Assembly: GCF_947500325.1 (NCBI RefSeq)
Contig: NZ_CANMRQ010000010.1
Coordinates: 1-64,000 of the forward strand
From: an uncultured Lacinutrix sp.
Lineage (GTDB): Bacteria; Bacteroidota; Bacteroidia; Flavobacteriales; Flavobacteriaceae
Reading direction: 5' to 3'
Length of the DNA: 64,000 nt
Numbering within the stretch: position 1 is the stretch's first letter; each line of letters starts with the position of its first letter. The position numbers were made by a program, and so were the translations under genes. The notes beneath the pieces were generated by a model that saw nothing but the letters and a program-made list of their open reading frames with translations, did not search any database and was not told the DNA's origin. Shown piece by piece: positions 1-9,180 of the stretch.

Positions 1-82
1 GTTCGTTTAACTCTTTTGTTCTCTTTACTTTTCATTAATAAGTCGATTTTTTGTCAACTTATTTCAGGACGGGACAACCGAA

Positions 83-120
83 TAAAAAAAGGCTTCAGAA
101 GTATCTGAAGCCTTTTTTTA
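83..120. terminator. Bidirectional rho-independent terminator
   Basis: A 9-bp perfect stem (GGCTTCAGA at 91-99 with TCTGAAGCC at 104-112, loop AGTA) is flanked by an A-run on the left and a T-run on the right, so it can end transcripts on either strand. It lies just past the stop of the minus-strand peptidase gene that begins at 1775. Confidence 0.85.
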
Positions 121-134
121 TTTATGATTTTATT

Positions 135-1775
135 TTACAAACCTAATACTGAAGTACCTTGTTCGAAGACAACATCTACAGGAATACTAGCAGCACTTAA
201 TCTATCTAGGTCTTTCTGAAGTTCTTCTTCTATACCACCGTAGTTGGCAACAAATTTACCAACACCATCGTAGTTTCCTTCACCTTGATATTCTAAAATA
301 ACTTGTGATAACATTTCCATAGCTAATTCCATTTTAGAGAAATTTACTTTATAAGTTCCATTTGCATTTCTAGTAAAAGCTCCCATTTGATTAAAGAAAT
401 TAAAGCGTATCATATTTGCTTTTCCATGCGCACTAGAAGCTCCAAAACGTACCGATCTAAATATTCCTGCCATAAACGTGACCATGTTATCTTTTAAATC
501 GTTAGTTAACTCTCCTTTTTTGTGTAATTGCTGTACCATGTATAATCCTAAAACATCTGCCTTTCCTTCTTCTAAAGCACTTGCATATTCTTTTAACGAT
601 GTTCTTACTGTACCTTTACCGTTAATAGTATTTTTAACTCCTAAACCATGAGCCACTTCATGAAACATAGTATTCTCAAAAAAGGCATCGAAAGTAATAT
701 GTTTACGCTGGCTTTCTTCTATTAATACTCCAGAAATAGGGACTAATATCTTATCAAATTTTGCTTGCATAGCATTTTTAAGTTGTAATCGCCTAGTTCC
801 TTTTTTTAATTGTACCTCTTCATCATTTGGTAAATTAATAGCTATTGTTTTACTTCCAGAATTACAATCACCAGCATAAAATACCACATCGTATGCATTT
901 AAATCACTATCTGTCCCCGGTTTTTCTTGTTTGTATTTATCACCAACCGGTAATCCTTTTTGTAATTCTGGCAAAAAGCTACTAAATTTTTCTAATCGCT
1001 TGCTCCATCCTTGGTCTTTTATCAATACATAACCTTCATGTGCTGCTTTATTACCAAACAATTGATCTTCGTAGGTTTCTATTGGGCCAATTACAACATC
1101 TAATGTGTTTGTTTTCATATCCATCCAAGCAAGATCACTTTTTTGATACTCATCATTTAATAAAGCTGCCGCTCTTAATTCTAAATATTTTTTTAACCCT
1201 TTATCTTCCGCTAATTTAGATGCTTCTAATAATAAAGCAGATACTTCTTTTACTTCGGTTTCAAATTGTTTGTGATATGGCACTGTAAATAATTTACCAT
1301 CGTCATCACGTCTTACAAAATTATAAAGGCTTGCTTTATTAGTTATCTCTGCTTTTTCAAACTCTTCTTTAGTCATATCCGCAGGATAATAATTTGCGCC
1401 TTTTGGCTTCTCTCCTACACCATCAATAAATGGCTTGTTGTTAGCCAATCTATCCCAAGGCCCATAATTTATCTTTGCATATTGCTTAGTATCAAGATCT
1501 GTAATTTTACTTAACAAAGCTTCACGATCTCCATAGGCTTCATACCAAAACAAATCATTCATTTTATTAGCAGCCTTAATTAAAATAGGCAGCATTTGCT
1601 TTTCCTTTTCTGTTAAAACACTTAAATCGCTTGTTAGTTTGACACTAACATATTTATCTAAATTGGTTTGCATTTCTGTTTTTGGAGTTTCTGTTTTAAT
1701 GGTTTCTACTGGCTTTACATCTTCTTTACAAGATAATAGGCAAGCAAACACTAAAAAGTATATCGCTTTTTTCAT
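135..1775 (-). CDS. M49-family (dipeptidyl peptidase III-like) zinc peptidase lipoprotein
   Basis: A 546-residue protein with a lipoprotein signal (hydrophobic residues 4-14, lipobox ending LLSC at Cys16), so it is probably anchored in the cell envelope facing the periplasm. The metal site reads HEVAH at 372-376 with a downstream EEGKAD at 402-407, the HExxH plus E..D arrangement of M49-like peptidases. Classical DPP III has HExxGH; this shorter form resembles the peptidase-like domain fused to Nudix hydrolase 3 in plants, and flavobacterial relatives are often labelled Zn-dependent hydrolase. The function would be removal of dipeptides from peptides, but the substrate is inferred. The gene is monocistronic, with a terminator directly after its stop. 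Confidence 0.75.
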   Translation of the reverse strand: MKKAIYFLVFACLLSCKEDVKPVETIKTETPKTEMQTNLDKYVSVKLTSDLSVLTEKEKQMLPILIKAANKMNDLFWYEAYGDREALLSKITDLDTKQYAKINYGPWDRLANNKPFIDGVGEKPKGANYYPADMTKEEFEKAEITNKASLYNFVRRDDDGKLFTVPYHKQFETEVKEVSALLLEASKLAEDKGLKKYLELRAAALLNDEYQKSDLAWMDMKTNTLDVVIGPIETYEDQLFGNKAAHEGYVLIKDQGWSKRLEKFSSFLPELQKGLPVGDKYKQEKPGTDSDLNAYDVVFYAGDCNSGSKTIAINLPNDEEVQLKKGTRRLQLKNAMQAKFDKILVPISGVLIEESQRKHITFDAFFENTMFHEVAHGLGVKNTINGKGTVRTSLKEYASALEEGKADVLGLYMVQQLHKKGELTNDLKDNMVTFMAGIFRSVRFGASSAHGKANMIRFNFFNQMGAFTRNANGTYKVNFSKMELAMEMLSQVILEYQGEGNYDGVGKFVANYGGIEEELQKDLDRLSAASIPVDVVFEQGTSVLGL

Positions 1776-1795
1776 TAGTATTATAGAATTTAATA

Positions 1796-1823
1796 TTGGT
1801 TTTGGTAAAGTTAGTTAATTTTG
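1796..1823 (+). promoter_or_regulatory. Candidate Bacteroidota-type promoter
   Basis: TTG at 1796-1798 is followed 17 bases later by TAATTTTG at 1816-1823. This fits the flavobacterial pattern of a -33 TTG and a -7 TAnnTTTG box. It would start a transcript about 125 bases upstream of the small gene at 1963. The motif is short, so chance occurrence cannot be excluded. Confidence 0.35.
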
Positions 1824-1962
1824 GATACTCTGCGTTAAACACATATACAGCAGATAAACCATCACGTAGTTACACCTATTTTCCAGTAACAGTATTACCA
1901 CGCTTAATCAAACAAATCTATAAGTATACTTTTACAGTTCTATTAATCTTAAAATATTTATT

Positions 1963-2250
1963 ATGAAGTACACATTTAACATGGAAAACACACTAGACGA
2001 AGAAGTTACTGTAGGATGGTTTGATTGGAACGACGGTAAAGAAAGCCCAATATATGCTAAGAAATATAAAATATCAGCAAAAGGCCATCAACAAATTGAT
2101 GCTTACGAAAATGTTGTTATACAAATTAGCGTTTTTGATGCAAAAAACAATCCTTTACTTAACGGTAGATGGAGAAATTTTTATGCTACTAAAAGAAACA
2201 TGAAAATTGTTCAAAATAATGGTGCTACGTCAATTGTATACACCAATTAA
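1963..2250 (+). CDS. Small hypothetical protein, 95 residues
   Basis: I do not recognise a family. The protein has no signal peptide or membrane segment, is rich in aromatic and charged residues, and appears to be a small beta-rich soluble protein: alternating hydrophobic strands with WFDWNDGKE near residue 19 and GRWRNFYATKR near 68. An overlapping frame at 2021-2203 is a shadow. The gene is bounded by a candidate promoter upstream and a strong terminator 35 bases downstream, which supports it being a real single-gene transcript. A weak resemblance to beta-sandwich proteins is only an impression. Confidence 0.6.
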   Translation: MKYTFNMENTLDEEVTVGWFDWNDGKESPIYAKKYKISAKGHQQIDAYENVVIQISVFDAKNNPLLNGRWRNFYATKRNMKIVQNNGATSIVYTN

Positions 2251-2284
2251 AATTAAGCACTTGAAATGAAGTGTTTATAAAAAA

Positions 2285-2317
2285 GAAGATTGAAAATATT
2301 ATCAATCTTCTTTTTTT
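2285..2317. terminator. Bidirectional rho-independent terminator
   Basis: A 9-bp perfect stem (GAAGATTGA at 2285-2293 with TCAATCTTC at 2302-2310) is followed by a T-run to 2317 and preceded by an A-run. It separates the convergent genes ending at 2250 (+) and 2334 (-). Confidence 0.85.
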
Positions 2318-2333
2318 ATGTTTAATATATTAA

Positions 2334-2900
2334 CTACTCCTCAATATAATCTGCAATAGACATATCATTTATTAAAACATCTTTTAAAACTGCTTCTCCA
2401 TCTTTTATATAAACCAAACCATAGGTATTATTTGGTAAGGAATCTCGTTGTGCTATTCTAAACGCATCTTCAGCTGGTTTTGCTTTCGTTTCTTCCATAT
2501 AAAAACGATTAAAAGGTAAATTAAAATTTAGCTTTTTAGAATTTCTATTATACCAACTCGTTTCAGCTAAAACATAATCATTATCTATTGCTAAAGGCGT
2601 TTTACTAACTTCTACTAATTCAGCAAAACCTAAACTATCTTTTTTTAAATACACATAAACCTCTTCCTTTCGTTCCCAAAGTGTATCTTTTGTGTTTGCA
2701 GTATTTATATCGTATCTCAAAGTGATGTATTTCCCTCTATAAGGATCACTTGGGTCTATTGGTCTTGTTTTAAACTTATAGACTTCTCCTTCATTTAGAA
2801 CTTTTTCTTGACCAAGAATCATTTGTATTGGCACAAATAATTGTGCTATAGCTACTAGTATAAATAGCATAAATGCGTATTGTAATTTCTTTTTTTTCAT
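2334..2900 (-). CDS. GDYXXLXY-domain membrane-anchored protein
   Basis: A 188-residue protein with one N-terminal membrane segment (about 8-28) and the family signature GKYITLRY at 56-63, a variant of GDYXXLXY with Lys in place of Asp. The domain's function is unknown. It is the usual partner of DUF2157 membrane proteins: here it starts 2 bases after the stop of the DUF2157 gene, so the two are almost certainly co-transcribed and probably act together in the inner membrane. The remainder is predicted extracytoplasmic. Confidence 0.8.
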   Translation of the reverse strand: MKKKKLQYAFMLFILVAIAQLFVPIQMILGQEKVLNEGEVYKFKTRPIDPSDPYRGKYITLRYDINTANTKDTLWERKEEVYVYLKKDSLGFAELVEVSKTPLAIDNDYVLAETSWYNRNSKKLNFNLPFNRFYMEETKAKPAEDAFRIAQRDSLPNNTYGLVYIKDGEAVLKDVLINDMSIADYIEE

Positions 2901-2902
2901 AG

Positions 2903-4192
2903 CTATTTTTTTAATGTTTTTTGGGCTTTAGATTTTTGCTTCTTTAGCATAACATAATTTGTTGCAAAAAAACCAACACCTACAACTACAAATAGTAAAC
3001 CTCTAATAACAAAACTCATATTGGTATCAAAAAATCTACTAAATATTAAAGCTGTAATAATTACTAGTCCATAATTTAAAATTCCAAAATGCATTTTATC
3101 TACACCTATTTTAATTGCATTTATTCCTAGAATTAATAACAATACATTTGTAACTATTGTTGGTGTAATATCATTTGTTAAACCAACAAAAAACAAGAGA
3201 GTCATGATTATAAATATAAAATGAAATAGATTTAATTTATTGACTCGTTTTTTTAGGAATAAGTAGGTTAAAACAAATGCAGTTGTAATAAATAATACAG
3301 CTACTAATGTAGTTTCTGTAGTTGCAAATGAAGATATTCTTAATACGTCTTTCCAAATCCATCGAAAACTAGCTATCAATAATAAAATAACTGTTCCTAA
3401 AGAGCCTAATACTAAATAGCCGTTTTGTCTTAATTTTAAATTATCGAATCGAGGGCCTTTTCCTAAGTTATAAAACAAGCCAAACAAAATAATATAGGAT
3501 AAGAAAATTAACTCATCGAACTTTGTTATAAATGCACCTAAAACAATAATAAAACTTAAAGGCAATAACCAATTAATAACAGAGGTTATATTTGCTTTAG
3601 ACCTATTTTGTATTAATTTAATGTAATAAGGTATTATTAATATAATTAACACTAAATACATCCAAGGTGTTTTGCTACCAAAAGCATAACCATATTCGCA
3701 AGCATAAATAGTAGTGAATATTATATGTAATAGCACTAACGCATGAGATTTTAAAAGATATATTAGAGGAGAACACAATATAATCCATGTTAACATATAG
3801 CTATTAAAATTTCCAGGAATATTGTATATCTGACTTACAATTGCCATAGATGCACCAACAGCAAAAAACAAAAATGTTCCTGAAGCTTCTTTCCATGTTG
3901 CACTTTTCTTTTTTAATAGAGAGAAACCAACTAATACTTGCCCAATTACTAATGGAGCAAAGGCAAAAATTGTTTTTATTACTTTCGAGAAGTTATCCCA
4001 ATTGTGAGCTAATATTAAAATTATACCCAATCCAACTAAAACAGAGCCTAAAACACCAAAAACAGTAAATAATCTATTAGGGTTTTCGTTGCTTTTAGAT
4101 TGATAATAACGTTCTATTTTTAAAGCAACATCTTGAGATATCACTCCGTTTTCAACCAATTCTGGTAATTCTTTTGTGAGTTTTGAGTTCAT
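2903..4192 (-). CDS. DUF2157 polytopic membrane protein
   Basis: A 429-residue protein with a soluble N-terminal 45 residues (helical, containing ENGVISQDVALKIERYY, typical of DUF2157) followed by about twelve closely spaced hydrophobic segments and a basic C-terminus. It sits in the inner membrane. The function of the family is unknown. It is the upstream gene of a two-gene unit with the GDYXXLXY protein, and a third small membrane protein lies 22 bases upstream on the same strand, so the three may form one operon. Confidence 0.8.
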   Translation of the reverse strand: MNSKLTKELPELVENGVISQDVALKIERYYQSKSNENPNRLFTVFGVLGSVLVGLGIILILAHNWDNFSKVIKTIFAFAPLVIGQVLVGFSLLKKKSATWKEASGTFLFFAVGASMAIVSQIYNIPGNFNSYMLTWIILCSPLIYLLKSHALVLLHIIFTTIYACEYGYAFGSKTPWMYLVLIILIIPYYIKLIQNRSKANITSVINWLLPLSFIIVLGAFITKFDELIFLSYIILFGLFYNLGKGPRFDNLKLRQNGYLVLGSLGTVILLLIASFRWIWKDVLRISSFATTETTLVAVLFITTAFVLTYLFLKKRVNKLNLFHFIFIIMTLLFFVGLTNDITPTIVTNVLLLILGINAIKIGVDKMHFGILNYGLVIITALIFSRFFDTNMSFVIRGLLFVVVGVGFFATNYVMLKKQKSKAQKTLKK

Positions 4193-4214
4193 ATAACTTA
4201 GATATTTAAATTGG

Positions 4215-4520
4215 TTAAGAAGTAATAAACATAGTCACAGAAAAACTTATTCCTATAATAAGCAATGCGATAGCAGCATATACATATTTTTTTTCTCTGA
4301 ATCTATTATTATAAATACCTCTTGCTGCAAAAAATAATAAAAGAGGTTGGCCTAATATACAAGGTATTGTTAACATTTCTTGTAACACACCAATTAATAC
4401 AAAACTGAAATGAAAAATAGTATTATTTAAATATAATAAGACTAAAAACAAAGCAGTAAATATGCTTAAAGTTAAAATTATTTTTTCTGATGATATGGTT
4501 CTTAAATTCATATTAGTCAT
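4215..4520 (-). CDS. Small hypothetical inner-membrane protein
   Basis: A 101-residue protein with three predicted membrane helices (about 12-31, 35-65 and 80-99) and a short basic loop NNRFREKK between the last two. I do not recognise a family. Met4 is an alternative start. It lies upstream of and in the same direction as the DUF2157/GDYXXLXY pair with a 22-base gap, and is probably co-transcribed with them. Confidence 0.65.
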   Translation of the reverse strand: MTNMNLRTISSEKIILTLSIFTALFLVLLYLNNTIFHFSFVLIGVLQEMLTIPCILGQPLLLFFAARGIYNNRFREKKYVYAAIALLIIGISFSVTMFITS

Positions 4521-4532
4521 TTAAAATTATTT

Positions 4533-4581
4533 TAAAATGGCGCAAAATAATTACGCCATTTTATGGTTAACCCTGTTAACC
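4533..4581 (-). terminator. Two adjacent hairpins after yiaA-like gene
   Basis: The first hairpin is a 10-bp perfect stem (TAAAATGGCG at 4533-4542 with CGCCATTTTA at 4554-4563). The second is a 7-bp stem (GGTTAAC at 4565-4571 with GTTAACC at 4575-4581). On the minus strand they follow the stop of the gene ending at 4600. The run of T after the larger stem is weak, so termination is likely but may be partial. Confidence 0.5.
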
Positions 4582-4599
4582 TTTCATCAAAACAAACCT

Positions 4600-5082
4600 T
4601 TAAAGGTTTTCTGTTTTGTTGTTATCAATAAATGTAATATCCCTAGTATTCTTTTGTACTGCAATAGCAGCAAATAAGCTTAATGTAAAAGACATACCGT
4701 AAAAGCCTTTTTCGCTTAATTCAAGATCTGCATTCCATAAACCTATAACAAGTAAAACTATTGCGGCAATACTCGTAAACCAGCTTATACCATAGTACAT
4801 TTCGGTTACTTGAATATTCTCCATTTTATCTCTTACTGCTTTTTGAACAGAGATAACGGAGAATAACCCAAACAATAAAATGGTAAAATAATATCCTTTT
4901 TCGTTTAACGCCATTGTAGCATTCCATAATCCAATACAATAAGCGGTCATTCCAATTAATAAAGCGGTCCAAGATGCACCAACAAAGGCTGCTGTGGGTT
5001 TTTGATCAAAAACGTTTTCTAGTTTTTTACTTTTTTTTGTTTTCTCGGCTTCTTTTAAAGAAACAGTTGTTTGATAATCCAT
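4600..5082 (-). CDS. YiaA/YiaB-family inner membrane protein
   Basis: A 160-residue protein made of two copies of the two-helix YiaA/B unit: helices at about 30-70 and 90-140, each pair containing IGLWNA (CIGLWNATMALNEKGYY and VIGLWNADLELSEKGFY). The duplicated unit is the hallmark of the family; its function is unknown. The frame is open further upstream to 5184, but the chosen Met (codon 5080-5082) gives a normal cytoplasmic N-terminus MDYQTTVSLKE, whereas the longer form would add an unrelated hydrophobic stretch. It is divergent from the gene at 5233. Confidence 0.75.
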   Translation of the reverse strand: MDYQTTVSLKEAEKTKKSKKLENVFDQKPTAAFVGASWTALLIGMTAYCIGLWNATMALNEKGYYFTILLFGLFSVISVQKAVRDKMENIQVTEMYYGISWFTSIAAIVLLVIGLWNADLELSEKGFYGMSFTLSLFAAIAVQKNTRDITFIDNNKTENL

Positions 5083-5232
5083 ATTTTTTGTTTTAATGAT
5101 TACAATGCAAAAATGTAATATGATACTGTATTCAGAAAAACAATATTTAATAAAAACTGACGATATTTTATATTTTAATAACACAAATAATACTATATTT
5201 AAAGTATTAGTAATAAAAATACTGACGACTAA

Positions 5233-6744
5233 ATGAACAATTTAAAAGAAATCGTTTCTACATTTAATACAGATGAACAACAACAATTCATTAATTATCT
5301 TGAAAAAAAGAACAAAAGAAACGACACCAAAAACATTGCTCTTTTTAAATTACTAACCAGAGATGAATTAGATATAAAGGAAATTCAACAAAAATTATAT
5401 AAGTCAACTCAAAGAGATGCTTACCATGCTTTAAGAAAACGCTTATACCAATCTTTAATAGACTTTATAGCAAACACAAATTTAGAAGAAGAAAACTCTA
5501 TAGATATGCAGATTATTAAATACATTCTAGCATCAAGAACCTTCTTAGCTCATAAACAATATAAAGTAGCCTATAAAATTTTAGACAAAGCAGAAGCTAT
5601 AGCTAGCGAACATTTCATGTTCGCAATTTTAAATGAAATCTACCATACAAAAATTCAATACGCTTACACAAACCAAGCTATCTCTATAGATCAATTAATT
5701 AAAAAGTATAAAATCAATCAAAAAAATTATCTCTTAGAAGACCAACTTAATATTGTATATGCAAAAATTAGACAAACCATTAAAAACGAGACATTCACAA
5801 GTGATGGTTTAGATTTTGAACAATTTTTAAAAAACACATTTAAAACATATAACGTTAGTATTAACGATTCTATGTCATTTAAATCTCTGTATCAACTTAT
5901 TACAATTGTAAGTCTTTCTGCTTTTATAACTAGTAACTACTTAAAAATAGAGCCTTTTTTAATTAATACTTATCAAAAACTACAAGCTCGAAAAGATAAA
6001 AACAAACAATTATACTACCACATTCAAGTATTATACTTAGTAGCAAACACATTTTTTAGGAATAAAAAATTTAAAAAATCCATACAGCATTTAGAGTTAA
6101 TGCACATACATATGCTAGAAAAGAACAAAAAGTACTATTCTACATTCAAATTAAAATACAACTTATTATTAGCTTTAAATTACAACTATTCTAATCAGCA
6201 AGAAAAAGCAATTTCCTTGTTAGAAACACTTCTATTAAAAAAACATAAAGACATAGAATCTTTACTAGACATTCATTTAAGTTTAGTCATGTATTATATT
6301 CAATCTAAAGACTACAAAAAGGCACACAATCTTTTCAAGTCATTTTACCACACTGACCGTTATTACGAAACTAAATCAAGTAAAGAATGGGTTATTAAAA
6401 AAAACTTAATCGAAATTATTCTGCACATTGAACTGCAAAATATAAACTTAGTAGAGTCTCGCTTATTAAGTTTTAAAAGAAACCATTTTAATTATTTAAA
6501 AAGCATAAAACAAGAACGTGTTATTACGTATTTACAATTAATAGAATCATACTATAAAACCCCAGAGATTATAAATACTATGGCTTTTTATAATAAAGTA
6601 GAAAATTCATTTACCTGGATAGAAGCTAAACAAGAAGATATATTTGTAATGAGTTATTTTGCTTGGCTAAAAAGTAAAATGGAAAACAAACCACTATACG
6701 CAACTACTCTTGAATTAATTGCTAAAGCTCAAACTGTTAATTAG
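5233..6744 (+). CDS. Helical-repeat (TPR-like) cytoplasmic protein
   Basis: A 503-residue, lysine- and tyrosine-rich protein with no signal peptide, predicted almost entirely alpha-helical. Paired helices with TPR-like spacing are visible at about 95-150 and 255-370 (for example YYIQSKDYKKAHNLFKSFY). I recognise no catalytic motif. Similar long helical proteins of unknown role are common in flavobacteria. It is transcribed divergently from the YiaA-like gene across a 150-base gap that could hold both promoters. A scaffold or protein-binding role is inference only. Confidence 0.65.
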   Translation: MNNLKEIVSTFNTDEQQQFINYLEKKNKRNDTKNIALFKLLTRDELDIKEIQQKLYKSTQRDAYHALRKRLYQSLIDFIANTNLEEENSIDMQIIKYILASRTFLAHKQYKVAYKILDKAEAIASEHFMFAILNEIYHTKIQYAYTNQAISIDQLIKKYKINQKNYLLEDQLNIVYAKIRQTIKNETFTSDGLDFEQFLKNTFKTYNVSINDSMSFKSLYQLITIVSLSAFITSNYLKIEPFLINTYQKLQARKDKNKQLYYHIQVLYLVANTFFRNKKFKKSIQHLELMHIHMLEKNKKYYSTFKLKYNLLLALNYNYSNQQEKAISLLETLLLKKHKDIESLLDIHLSLVMYYIQSKDYKKAHNLFKSFYHTDRYYETKSSKEWVIKKNLIEIILHIELQNINLVESRLLSFKRNHFNYLKSIKQERVITYLQLIESYYKTPEIINTMAFYNKVENSFTWIEAKQEDIFVMSYFAWLKSKMENKPLYATTLELIAKAQTVN

Positions 6745-6822
6745 AAGTTAAAAACAAAAGACATTTAAACCTTTTATATTTTCTCGTGTCATAAAAGTGT
6801 TCAATAATTAAAAAAACATACA

Positions 6823-7302
6823 ATGAGAAATTTATTATTTATAGCTGTAGCTCTTATAACATTCCAAGTTACTGCTCAAAAAAAAGAAAAGCGAGCTGAA
6901 TTAAAAAAAGAAAAGCTAGAAAAGATAACTAGTATTAGCGCAAAAGAAAGAGCTCAACTTGAAACAAAAAAAATGACATTGCATTTAGATTTAACCGATG
7001 CTCAACAGCAAAAAGTTAATGCAATCAACTTAAAAAATGCTGAAATGCGTTTAGCAAAAGCAAAAGAACGATTAAAGAATATTGATAAGACAGAAAAACC
7101 TTCTCAAGAAGAACGCTTAAAGTTAATGAATGAAAGATTAGATGCACAAATTGCAACAAAAAGAGAAATGAAAGCCATTTTGAATGCAGAACAGATGGAA
7201 AAATGGGAAAAATTACAACGAAAAAGAGGTATGCATAAAAAACGCGGAAAAAAGAAACGTAAAAAAACTATGCGAAAAGAAAAAAACATTGAGAAAAATT
7301 AA
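6823..7302 (+). CDS. Secreted Spy/CpxP-like small basic protein
   Basis: A 159-residue protein with a signal peptide (residues 1-18, cleavage around TAQ), then a long charged helix with LDLTDAQQQKVNAINLKNAEMR at about 55-76. The spacing and the L(T/D)xxQ core resemble the LTxxQ motif of Spy/CpxP periplasmic chaperone-like proteins. The last 30 residues are extremely Lys/Arg-rich (RKRGMHKKRGKKKRKK), which is unusual and might bind nucleic acid, lipopolysaccharide or acidic polymers. A terminator follows at 7351, so it is separated from the similar small secreted protein at 7443. Confidence 0.65.
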   Translation: MRNLLFIAVALITFQVTAQKKEKRAELKKEKLEKITSISAKERAQLETKKMTLHLDLTDAQQQKVNAINLKNAEMRLAKAKERLKNIDKTEKPSQEERLKLMNERLDAQIATKREMKAILNAEQMEKWEKLQRKRGMHKKRGKKKRKKTMRKEKNIEKN

Positions 7303-7348
7303 GAAGTAAAATATAACGTATTTTTTTTGGATTGGTAGTTAGTAGTTT

Positions 7349-7380
7349 AAAAGTGTAGGTTATCTAATCTACACTTTTTT
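7349..7380 (+). terminator. Rho-independent terminator
   Basis: An 8-bp stem (AAGTGTAG at 7351-7358 with CTACACTT at 7369-7376) is followed by TTTT, 50 bases after the stop of the gene at 6823. Confidence 0.75.
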
Positions 7381-7382
7381 AT

Positions 7383-7413
7383 TTGCTATTTTTATGTAAA
7401 TAGCTTTACTTTG
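7383..7413 (+). promoter_or_regulatory. Candidate promoter for the 122-residue secreted protein
   Basis: TTG at 7383-7385 is followed after 20 bases by TTACTTTG at 7406-7413, a 7-of-8 match to the flavobacterial -7 box TAnnTTTG. The predicted transcript would start about 20 bases before the ATG at 7443. Confidence 0.35.
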
Positions 7414-7442
7414 AGAGAATTAACATTATAACAACATAAACT

Positions 7443-7811
7443 ATGAAAAAAGTATTTACACTTTGTTTATTCGCTTTTGCTTTACTTATAGGAACGCAAA
7501 CAGCTTTTGCTCAAGACAAAGTTAGCATTAACGAAATAGCGGCTAATAAAACAAAAGAATTACGCTCACAGCTAAAATTTGAAGACAGTGCTTTAGATGA
7601 CGTCTATAATGCTTTTAGAGATCATGAATTAAAAACGTTATCTATAAAAGAAAATTTAAAACCTGGAACTAGAGCATATAAAGACGCTATTGATTTAACA
7701 GATTTAAAGCTACAAAAATCTATTAAAGGCGCTATGAGTCCTGAGCTTTTTGCTAGATATTTAATTCTTACTAATCAAGAAGAGATAATAGAACTTAAAA
7801 CAAAACAATAG
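7443..7811 (+). CDS. Small secreted hypothetical protein (Spy-like helical)
   Basis: A 122-residue protein with a clear signal peptide (1-23, cleavage after TAFA), followed by a helical domain of about 98 residues. The sequence shows repeated amphipathic helices (ELRSQLKFEDSALDDVYNAF, DLTDLKLQKSIKGAMSPELF) as in small periplasmic helical proteins such as Spy/CpxP, but no clear LTxxQ motif. It is an independent transcript, with a candidate promoter upstream and a strong terminator at 7845. Its function is unknown; a periplasmic stress or folding role is a guess from architecture. Confidence 0.6.
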   Translation: MKKVFTLCLFAFALLIGTQTAFAQDKVSINEIAANKTKELRSQLKFEDSALDDVYNAFRDHELKTLSIKENLKPGTRAYKDAIDLTDLKLQKSIKGAMSPELFARYLILTNQEEIIELKTKQ

Positions 7812-7835
7812 TAATTATATCACTATTCTAAATCA

Positions 7836-7870
7836 TAAAAAAAGCGGCTTACTAATAAGCCGTTTTTTTT
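7836..7870. terminator. Bidirectional rho-independent terminator
   Basis: A 7-bp stem (CGGCTTA at 7845-7851 with TAAGCCG at 7856-7862, loop CTAA) has an A-run upstream and an 8-T run downstream. It serves the convergent genes ending at 7811 (+) and 7884 (-, hemL). Confidence 0.85.
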
Positions 7871-7883
7871 ATACATTCATTTA

Positions 7884-9173
7884 TTAATTATGTTTAGCAA
7901 AAAAGGTATCACATGCCGTAATAGTTTTATCTAAATCTGCATAACTTAATGCATCGGTAATAAACCACGTTTCAAAAGCACTAGGAGCAATATAAACACC
8001 TTCTTTTAGCATACCATGGAAGAACTGTTTAAAAACTTCATTATTTGCTTCAGCAGCCGTCTCAAAATCTACAACTTCTGTTTTACTAAAATGCACAGAA
8101 ATCATTGAGCCCACCCTATTTATTGTATGTGAGATATTATATTTAGATAATACTTGCTCAATACCCTTATGCAGATATTCAGTTTTTTTAGCTAAACGAT
8201 TATAAATATCCGCATCATTATTTAAAGCTTTTAACATAGCTAATCCAGCAGCCATTGCTAACGGATTCCCGCTTAATGTTCCTGCTTGGTATACTGGACC
8301 TAATGGCGCTAAATAATTCATAATCTCATTTCTAGCAGCAAATGCTCCAACTGGCAATCCTCCACCTATAACTTTTCCAAAACAAACAATATCTGCTTTT
8401 ACATTATATAATTCTTGTACACCACCTTTAGCCAACCTAAAACCAGTCATAACCTCATCAAAAATTAATAAAATGTTATTTGCGTCACATAATTTTCTTA
8501 GCCCCTGCAAAAAATTATCTTTTGGAGGTATGCATCCCATATTCCCTGCTACAGGTTCAACAATAATACATGCAATCTCATTTTTATTAGCAGCAATTAG
8601 TTCTTCAACATTTTCTAGGTCATTATACCTAGCAAGTAATGTATCTTTTGCAGTTCCAGCTGTAACACCAGGACTATTAGGAGTACCAAATGTTACTGCT
8701 CCACTTCCTGCTTGGATTAAAAAAGAATCACTATGCCCATGATAACAACCAGCAAACTTTATAATTTTATCTTTTTTAGTAAAACCCCTTGCTAATCTTA
8801 CTGCGCTCATACAAGCTTCTGTTCCAGAATTTACAAAACGAATTTTATCTATATTTGGAACCATTGAGACTGCTAGTTCTGCTATTTGAGTTTCAATTTC
8901 TGTTGGCATTCCAAAAGAGGTACCTTTTTTAGCCTTATCAATAACTGCTTTTACAACAGGTTCATAAGCATGACCTAATATCATTGGCCCCCAAGAATTA
9001 ATATAATCTATTAATTGGTTTCCATCTTCGTCATACAAATAAGCTCCTTTAGCTTCTTTTACAAAAATTGGAGTCCCTCCAACAGCTTTAAAAGCTCTAA
9101 CCGGTGAATTTACACCACCAGGAATTACTGTTTCTGCTTGCGCGAACAAAGCACTACTACGTTTATATATCAT
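7884..9173 (-). CDS. hemL: Glutamate-1-semialdehyde 2,1-aminomutase
   Basis: Converts glutamate-1-semialdehyde to 5-aminolevulinate in the C5 branch of tetrapyrrole (heme) biosynthesis, in the cytoplasm with PLP. The 429-residue length is normal for HemL. Family motifs are present in order: [11 protein letters not shown] at 18-28, NSGTEA at 115-120, YHGHSDSF at 144-151, FDEVMTGFR at 238-246 and the PLP-lysine loop [14 protein letters not shown] with Lys267. It is the last gene of a tight operon: 7 bases after the glucosaminidase gene, which itself follows a PLP deaminase gene. Confidence 0.95.
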   Translation of the reverse strand: MIYKRSSALFAQAETVIPGGVNSPVRAFKAVGGTPIFVKEAKGAYLYDEDGNQLIDYINSWGPMILGHAYEPVVKAVIDKAKKGTSFGMPTEIETQIAELAVSMVPNIDKIRFVNSGTEACMSAVRLARGFTKKDKIIKFAGCYHGHSDSFLIQAGSGAVTFGTPNSPGVTAGTAKDTLLARYNDLENVEELIAANKNEIACIIVEPVAGNMGCIPPKDNFLQGLRKLCDANNILLIFDEVMTGFRLAKGGVQELYNVKADIVCFGKVIGGGLPVGAFAARNEIMNYLAPLGPVYQAGTLSGNPLAMAAGLAMLKALNNDADIYNRLAKKTEYLHKGIEQVLSKYNISHTINRVGSMISVHFSKTEVVDFETAAEANNEVFKQFFHGMLKEGVYIAPSAFETWFITDALSYADLDKTITACDTFFAKHN

Positions 9174-9180
9174 TAATTAA

